Source: Scatosoma sp045588185 | Lineage (GTDB): Bacteria > Bacillota > Clostridia > Christensenellales > Borkfalkiaceae | Reading direction: 5' to 3' | DNA: 30,489 nucleotides | Assembly (NCBI GenBank): GCA_045588185.1 | Contig: JAZNDR010000037.1 | Span: forward strand, 1-30,489 | In this document: positions 24,915 through 30,489 of the stretch, piece after piece | Numbering within the stretch: the stretch's first letter is position 1 | How the letters are laid out: each line of letters starts with the position of its first letter | Program-made: the position numbers and the translations under genes | Notes under the pieces: generated by a model | What the model saw: only the letters and a program-made list of their open reading frames with translations | Database searches by the model: none | What the model was told of the DNA's origin: nothing

Positions 24915-24929
24915 AAACGGGAGTATGAA

Positions 24930-26663
24930 ATGAAAAAAATAATTGCAATTTGTTTATCGTCGGTTTTGGCTCTTTCCACGATTTTTACAGCAGGCTGTTT
25001 TGGCTATAACGTGCCGAGCTCATCAAATACGGGTGGCTCGTCAAGCGAGGACAGCGCGGATAAAGACACGTCCACAAAGTCGGTATTAAACGTAGGCGTT
25101 TGTGCAAGTTGGAGCATTAATTGGGTGATAGAAGCCGCGGCTGATTTCGAGGCGTTATATGCCGGCACGTCTTTTGAAGAAGGGAAAATGGGCGTAGAGC
25201 TTGTGCTCGATTGGCAAATTGATAAATATAAGCCGACCAATTTGCTTACCGGTATGGAACGCTCGGAAAACACCCTTTATTATTTGGTTGAGAACGCCTA
25301 TACCAGTTATTTAGGCTCGCGTTTGCTTGCGCCGATGACGGACGCCGTAACGGAAGCGGTATACGACGAGAACGGGGATTTGGCGTTAATGGACGACGGT
25401 AAGGGAAATTTAATTCCTATTGGCGACAAACAAGCGACGTTGTCAATGATGGACAGAGTGGCTTACGGTGCAGATAAGTATTATTTTGAATATGACAATA
25501 ATTATTACGGTGCGCCTTGGGGTGTAACGTTAAGCGGTATGTTTTACGATGCCGATTTATTTAGCGAAAAAGGCTATTTCTTTGGTTCGGACGGTAAAAT
25601 GGGCAAAACGCTTTCGGACGTGGAAAGCGGAAACTGCGGAACGGGTCCCGATATGCTTCCGCGCACGGCGGACGACGGTATGCCCGTAACGTATAACGAG
25701 TTTTTGGCGTTGCTTGAACAAATGAAACGCGATGAGGTAATTCCTTTTACGTGGGCAGGGTCTACAACCTATCAACGTAAACACGCTTACGAATCGGTTT
25801 TTGCCAATTACGAGGGTGCGGAAAATTATAATCTTAATTTTACGGCGGACGTTTCCAAAGAACAAATGGAAGCGGCAGGTGTAAAAAAACCGTATGAGTA
25901 TTTGGCGTTACAGGAAGGCAGAAAAGCAGGTATTCAATTTTTTTACGATATCGTTAAAAAGGAATATTACAGCGAAGACGCTTTCGCGCAATCGGGTATG
26001 CAAGCAGGCGAGCTGTATATTAAAAGTATCGCTACCGATCATCCGATTGCCTTTATGATGGCTGCCTCTAATTGGGAAAACGCGGTCAAAACGTATTCCG
26101 AAGAATTGGTAAGAGAAACGGGCAACCCTGCGTATGGGTATGGAAAGAGAAACTTCAAGGTATTCCCCATTCCCAACTTCGTTGGCGTAGAGGGACTTGC
26201 CGATCAAACGAATACCGATCCGCGCGAGATATTCCCTGGGTACGCTACAAGGTCGCTGGCGGTGATTGCAGCGAAAAACTCGTGTAAAAACCCCACCGTT
26301 CAAAAGCACTTGGCGAAACTGTTTTTGCAATTTACCGCTTCGCGCTCGCAGGCAGTAAAGTTTTTGAAAAACAGTAACGTAATAAGTATGTATGATTTCA
26401 CGATTACGGATGAAGAAGCGAAGTCCTTGACGAAATACACGCAGGATATTTGTCGGTATTTAAAAGAGGGTGCGCTGATTGTTCCGCACACCGAGCAATC
26501 CGAAGAAAGAGGAGAAAAATTGTTGTTTCAGCCGAGCGTTATAACGGCATCGTTAAGCACAAAAATTTATCACGACGTGCCTTCCTTTTTCCGTGATAAT
26601 CCCGATATGACAGTGGCGGAATGTTTCAAAAAGGTACAATACGTGGTTAGAGGGTTATTTTAA
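24930..26663 (+). CDS. ABC transporter sugar-binding lipoprotein (second copy)
   Basis: A 577-residue lipoprotein with lipobox TAGC (Cys23) and a serine-rich linker after it. It is homologous along its length to the first binding protein at 9763, sharing AVYDENGDLA, DDGKGNLIPIG, CGTGPD and FKVFPIPNFVGVEGL-type blocks; FLQFTxSR near the C-terminus also matches. It has no permease next to it, so it probably feeds the permeases at 11462-13358 with a second ligand, or senses. It is set apart from the upstream genes by two hairpins. The start at 24930 has CGGGAG before it; the ATG 5 nt earlier opens only a two-codon frame. Confidence 0.92.
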   Translation: MKKIIAICLSSVLALSTIFTAGCFGYNVPSSSNTGGSSSEDSADKDTSTKSVLNVGVCASWSINWVIEAAADFEALYAGTSFEEGKMGVELVLDWQIDKYKPTNLLTGMERSENTLYYLVENAYTSYLGSRLLAPMTDAVTEAVYDENGDLALMDDGKGNLIPIGDKQATLSMMDRVAYGADKYYFEYDNNYYGAPWGVTLSGMFYDADLFSEKGYFFGSDGKMGKTLSDVESGNCGTGPDMLPRTADDGMPVTYNEFLALLEQMKRDEVIPFTWAGSTTYQRKHAYESVFANYEGAENYNLNFTADVSKEQMEAAGVKKPYEYLALQEGRKAGIQFFYDIVKKEYYSEDAFAQSGMQAGELYIKSIATDHPIAFMMAASNWENAVKTYSEELVRETGNPAYGYGKRNFKVFPIPNFVGVEGLADQTNTDPREIFPGYATRSLAVIAAKNSCKNPTVQKHLAKLFLQFTASRSQAVKFLKNSNVISMYDFTITDEEAKSLTKYTQDICRYLKEGALIVPHTEQSEERGEKLLFQPSVITASLSTKIYHDVPSFFRDNPDMTVAECFKKVQYVVRGLF

Positions 26664-26689
26664 GATAGTTTGATTGGAGAGTTTTAAAA

Positions 26690-29149
26690 ATGAAACCGTA
26701 TGAAGGAACACAACAATATTGCAAATACGGGCATTTCAATTTAGAAAAGCCTGCAAGCTATACGCTGACAAACGGAGAAGCATTAAAAGGAAGTTGGTTT
26801 TACGTTTATCAAAATAGAAAAATTTTGCTCTACGTAGACCAAAACGGACCTGTAAAAATTCAATACCAACCGCCTTCGGGGATTTTGATATCTAAGCGCG
26901 AGATTGGGGAAACGCAAAGCAAATGGCAGGTTTGGGTGCAAAGTCCCAAGCTCAATAGCGGAATGCCGATAAGCAATTTTAATTCGCCTGTATTGAAGTT
27001 TGACGGGGAAAAGCCCGAATTTACCGTAGAATGGACGCCAGCGAAAGCGATTTATACGTCAAAGTATGAAAAGGTAGACGTTATTACGGAAATTTTCGTG
27101 CCTTGCGACAAAGCGACCGTTTGTATGAAAACGACGATACGGAATAAGACGGATGAAGATATGCCGTTTACCGTAACGCCGTCGATTTTCCCGTACGTAA
27201 ATAAACCGCAAATGGTGGCTTGGGATTTGCCCGAATGGTATTTGAGTACAAAAACGGTGTTAAACGGTAAAGCGTTGACGTTTGCTGGGCAAATGAATTG
27301 TCCTGAAATGATAGCGACAAACAACCGTTCGGTTACGGTTAATTTCGATTACGACGAAAACGCGGAGTTTGAGTTGAATATGAGCGAGTATACGTTATCG
27401 GGGAATTTCTTTGCGCCGGCGAGCGTTTTAAAAGATTTACCGATGACACATAAAATGCAAGAAGGGAAAAACGGTGTTAAATTCGGCGGTAGACAAGCGG
27501 TATATGCGGCGAAGTATAAAGTAAATATTGCCGCTGGGGAAAGCAAGACCTTTACGCAGGTTGTTACGGCGCAAGAGGATTTGTCGTATAACGGAGAAGA
27601 AAACGGATACGAACAATGCTATTTTGAAGAGGAAGCATATTTCGAATATGTAAAAAAGACGGATAAGTTTTACGAGGAGCTTTTTTCTAAGCGGAAAATT
27701 AAAACGAGCAATCCGCTTTTGGATAATTTCATCAATACGTTCACGCCCTTGCAAATGTATTGGGTATGTTCGTTGGATAGGGGTTGGCCCTCGTCTATGA
27801 GAGGAATTAGGGACGCGAGTCAGGATTTTACGGGAATGTTGCATCTTGACGAGGCTTGGACGAGAACGATTATTATGGAAATGTTCGAACACCAAAGAAC
27901 GGATGGCTGGATGCCGAGGCAAATCAGCACGATATCACGCGAAGCACCGCACGATATGCGTTATTATTGCGACGGCGGCGCGTTCTTATTAGAGCTTATT
28001 CACGAATATATGACGTTTACGCGCGATGATAGCCTTTTAAGTGAAAAGGTGTATTGGCTTGACAGCGATGAAAAGAATACGGTATTAGAGCATATTTTAA
28101 AAACGGTAGATTTCTATCTTGACGAAAAGAATATCGGCGAACACGGACTTTGCAAAGTATGGTATGGCGATTGGTGGGATCCGATGGATAAAATCGGTAC
28201 GGACGGCAGAGGGGAAACGGTAACCGTTACCGCGCAAACTGTATTGAATTTAAAAAATCTTGCCGATATGTTCCGTTGGTTGGTAGAAAAGGGTGTTTTA
28301 GAGGAACGGTATTTGCAGTTGGCTGAAAGCTATATGCAAGCGAGAAAATGTTTTATTGAGAATATGCACAAGCACGCCTATAACAGCTTGGGCTATTTCA
28401 ACGGTTATTTTAACGACAACGGCAAATGGCTGTTGTCAGATAACGATCCCGACGGGGAAGACAGAATGTATTTGGTCAGCAACGCGTGGTCGATAATCGG
28501 GGGTGTCGCTGATGAAAAGATGACGAAGTCGGTGTTGGAAAACGCTGAAAAACGGTGCTATTGCGGTGTGGCGTATAATACACAAAGCAAAGCGTATTCC
28601 GTTCGCGTAGATAAAGCAGGCAGAGTGGGCAACGGAACAAGCCCTGAGGGAACCTCGTATAATCACGCGCAGAGCTTTTTGGTAAGAGCTTGTTGCGTTG
28701 CGAATAATGCGGAAATGGCGTATAAAGTGTCGAGATATATTTATCCGATTGAAGAAGCGTATGCACCGACGGAAAAAACGGTTGCGCCGCCTTATGCGAT
28801 TGTGAATTGTTATGCGAATTCAGATAAGCGAGCTGGTTTTCAATTCTTATCGGGTACGGTATCGTACGTATTGAGAACGTTCTATTCGTTCTTCTTTGGA
28901 ATTACGTTTGAATACGACGGTTTAACGGTTCGTTCGTGTATGCCGAAAGAGTTTGGCGATTGCTCGGCGGAATTTACGTACCTTGGTAAGAAATTTGCTT
29001 TACGCTATACGCAAAACGGCAAGAACGAAGTTCGTTTAAACGGAAAACCTTGGACAAAAACAAAAGCTTCCCAAGAAAACGAAAAGAAATATCCTTTTAT
29101 TGCCGATTCGGATATGCAAGAGGAAAATTGGATAGAAATAGACTTGTGA
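26690..29149 (+). CDS. GH94-like glycoside phosphorylase
   Basis: An 819-residue protein without a signal peptide, so cytoplasmic. Residues up to about 270 form a beta-sandwich; the rest is an (alpha/alpha)6 barrel. GH94 landmarks are present: RGIRDASQD (around 370-378), YGDWWDPMD at residues 492-500, where D494 is the expected general acid, then the GRGETVTV motif. GTSPEGTSYNHAQSF and FQFLSGTVSYVLRTFYSFFFGI mark the phosphate-side region. Members split beta-linked disaccharides or oligosaccharides with phosphate, giving a sugar 1-phosphate. Related families (GH149, GH161, GH36-like) remain possible. The canonical GDWND is GDWWD here, which may reflect a different acceptor. It follows the second binding protein, in line with intracellular processing of the imported oligosaccharide. 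Confidence 0.82.
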   Translation: MKPYEGTQQYCKYGHFNLEKPASYTLTNGEALKGSWFYVYQNRKILLYVDQNGPVKIQYQPPSGILISKREIGETQSKWQVWVQSPKLNSGMPISNFNSPVLKFDGEKPEFTVEWTPAKAIYTSKYEKVDVITEIFVPCDKATVCMKTTIRNKTDEDMPFTVTPSIFPYVNKPQMVAWDLPEWYLSTKTVLNGKALTFAGQMNCPEMIATNNRSVTVNFDYDENAEFELNMSEYTLSGNFFAPASVLKDLPMTHKMQEGKNGVKFGGRQAVYAAKYKVNIAAGESKTFTQVVTAQEDLSYNGEENGYEQCYFEEEAYFEYVKKTDKFYEELFSKRKIKTSNPLLDNFINTFTPLQMYWVCSLDRGWPSSMRGIRDASQDFTGMLHLDEAWTRTIIMEMFEHQRTDGWMPRQISTISREAPHDMRYYCDGGAFLLELIHEYMTFTRDDSLLSEKVYWLDSDEKNTVLEHILKTVDFYLDEKNIGEHGLCKVWYGDWWDPMDKIGTDGRGETVTVTAQTVLNLKNLADMFRWLVEKGVLEERYLQLAESYMQARKCFIENMHKHAYNSLGYFNGYFNDNGKWLLSDNDPDGEDRMYLVSNAWSIIGGVADEKMTKSVLENAEKRCYCGVAYNTQSKAYSVRVDKAGRVGNGTSPEGTSYNHAQSFLVRACCVANNAEMAYKVSRYIYPIEEAYAPTEKTVAPPYAIVNCYANSDKRAGFQFLSGTVSYVLRTFYSFFFGITFEYDGLTVRSCMPKEFGDCSAEFTYLGKKFALRYTQNGKNEVRLNGKPWTKTKASQENEKKYPFIADSDMQEENWIEIDL

Positions 29150-29156
29150 GGCTGTA

Positions 29157-30489
29157 ATGAAAGAGAGTTTAAACAAATTGAAAAATATGGAGCGGAATCT
29201 TATAAAAAGTTTCCGTTCTCAAAAATCCATTACGCTTTTAGCCTATGAAAAGCTTGTAGAAAAAGTAGGCGAAGTTGCGGTATGGACGAAAGCGTTTCAA
29301 ACGGCAATCGACGAAAACGGTTTCGTGTATATCCCTAAGGGAAAATATTATCTTGACGACAGTATTATCGTATCGTCGAACAAACGGATAAAAGCAAGCA
29401 AAGAAGCGGAAATCGTTTTATTATCAAGCTGTAAAAAGGTATTGCTCCGCAATAAAAGCGTAATAAACGGAAGTTTTCAGGCTGTAGATTTAACCGAGGC
29501 GCACGAAGAAAATATTTCCATTGAGGGCGGAATTTGGTCGGAAAGCCAAACGACGAGGTTGGGATATGGTAAAACGGGCGCGTTTGAAGAGGAAGATTCT
29601 TTTCACGGCGTTACCTGTACGATGCTGTTTAGCGGAGTAAAGAATTTACGGTTGAAGAATATGACGTTTACCCATTCCGCAGGTTTTTCCGTGCAAATTG
29701 GGCGTTGTGAAAATATCGTCGTTGAAAATATCCGTTTCAAAAATTGCTATGCGGACGGCGTGCATATCAACGGTTTTGTGAAAAACGGATTGATAAAGAA
29801 TATCGCAGGCGAGGTAGGGGACGATTTGGTTGCGCTCAACGCATACGATTGGGATAATTCGACAATCAATAACGGACCTATGGAAAATTTACGGATAGAA
29901 AATATCTGTGCTGCTACGACGGGGGAATATAAATCTTTCCGAATTCAATCGGGGGTAGTACCGACGGAAAACGGGGATATCGACTGTTATATTCGCGATT
30001 TGTATATCAAAAAGGTAACGGGCGTATCCGTGTTCAAGATGTACTTGCAAACGCCCTCTTATAAGGAAGAACCCGACGGCACGAAAGTGGGCAGGTTGGA
30101 AAATATCACAATAGACGGCGTCGAGCTTGATTTGCCTGCTCCCGTCGATCAAATGAAAAATTATACGGAATGCGACCCCTTAACGGGGAATTTCGGCGCG
30201 TTTGAGCTGGGAAGTAATATTTCCAAGTTGACCATATATAATGTCAAGGCAAAAATTAACAAGGAAAGGTATCCTACTCTGCACTTAATTACGGCAGGTC
30301 CGAAAAGCTCGTATTTGCCCGAATTTGGTATTGAGCTGTTCGACCCGTACGTAGTAAGCGAAACGGAAGTAATCGTATATAAAAATATCCGCGTGAACGG
30401 CAAGAAGATAACCGATTTAAGAACGGCAATCAAAGAGGTATCATTCCCCGATACTATGTACGAGGGACAGTACGGAAACGGCGGAAGCG
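29157..30489 (+). CDS. GH28-like right-handed beta-helix protein (partial, cut by window end)
   Basis: Open from ATG 29157 to the window edge (444 codons, no stop), so the 3' end is missing. GAGG, overlapping the preceding stop, is its ribosome site. No signal peptide is present, so it appears cytoplasmic. From about residue 45 (AFQTAIDENGFVYIPKGKYYL) the pattern of pectate-lyase/polygalacturonase beta-helix repeats is clear, with stacked turns such as NLRLKNMTF and NIVVENIRF. The putative catalytic signature is ADGVHING (D200, H203), then G221-D222-D223 in EVGDDLVAL, as in GH28 enzymes. Family members hydrolyse galacturonic acid-containing or related glycans; the exact substrate cannot be told. 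It is the last gene seen in the operon. Confidence 0.78.
   Translation, partial: MKESLNKLKNMERNLIKSFRSQKSITLLAYEKLVEKVGEVAVWTKAFQTAIDENGFVYIPKGKYYLDDSIIVSSNKRIKASKEAEIVLLSSCKKVLLRNKSVINGSFQAVDLTEAHEENISIEGGIWSESQTTRLGYGKTGAFEEEDSFHGVTCTMLFSGVKNLRLKNMTFTHSAGFSVQIGRCENIVVENIRFKNCYADGVHINGFVKNGLIKNIAGEVGDDLVALNAYDWDNSTINNGPMENLRIENICAATTGEYKSFRIQSGVVPTENGDIDCYIRDLYIKKVTGVSVFKMYLQTPSYKEEPDGTKVGRLENITIDGVELDLPAPVDQMKNYTECDPLTGNFGAFELGSNISKLTIYNVKAKINKERYPTLHLITAGPKSSYLPEFGIELFDPYVVSETEVIVYKNIRVNGKKITDLRTAIKEVSFPDTMYEGQYGNGGS

Overview
The window reads as a carbohydrate-utilisation locus from an anaerobic, low-to-moderate GC Bacillota. An uncultured gut Clostridia of the Christensenellales type is my best guess. 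The basis is Gram-positive lipoprotein signals, strong GGAGG ribosome sites, an oxygen-sensitive glycyl radical enzyme with its activase, a shared-ATPase style sugar ABC transporter, and BspA-type leucine-rich and Big2 surface modules. The taxonomic placement is inference; no marker gene is present.

Layout. Positions 1-387 hold no convincing gene but several stable hairpins and terminator-like structures. A DUF4143/AAA_14 ATPase follows on the minus strand (388-1338); an in-frame deletion has removed most of its nucleotide-binding core just after the Walker A motif, and a 31-bp near-contiguous palindrome sits over its promoter region. Positions 1405-1795 contain a decayed, frameshifted small reading frame and a terminator. 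An AraC-family regulator (1796-2662, minus strand, apparently leaderless) is divergent from a block of fifteen complete genes plus one cut by the window edge, all on the plus strand, running from 2845 past 30489 with short gaps or overlaps.

The intergenic region 2663-2844 carries a clear promoter for each direction, two direct repeats spaced 22 bp with the second overlapping the forward -35 (typical AraC activator geometry), and an inverted repeat around the forward -10.

The plus-strand block has three parts. (1) A cytoplasmic catabolic cassette, 2845-9719: three Gfo/Idh/MocA-type oxidoreductases (one lacking the usual glycine-rich motif), an IolI/xylose-isomerase-like TIM barrel, a glycyl radical enzyme of the eliminase type, and its radical SAM activase. 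(2) Uptake and surface functions, 9763-26663: a sugar-binding lipoprotein and two permeases, an Ig-like secreted protein, a DUF4838 lipoprotein, a small Big2 lipoprotein, a 1255-residue Big2/Fn3/leucine-rich lipoprotein, a 42-residue small protein overlapping a second leucine-rich secreted protein, and a second sugar-binding lipoprotein paralogous to the first. No ABC ATPase is present. (3) Cytoplasmic glycan-processing enzymes, 26690 to the end: a GH94-like phosphorylase and a GH28-like beta-helix protein, neither with a signal peptide.

A working model: surface lipoproteins bind a glycan or glycoside, the ABC permeases import it, the GH94-like and beta-helix enzymes cut it inside the cell, and the oxidoreductase/isomerase/glycyl-radical cassette converts an unusual sugar released from it. 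The substrate cannot be read from the sequence. The most unusual part is the pairing of the oxidoreductase/TIM-barrel set with a glycyl radical enzyme.
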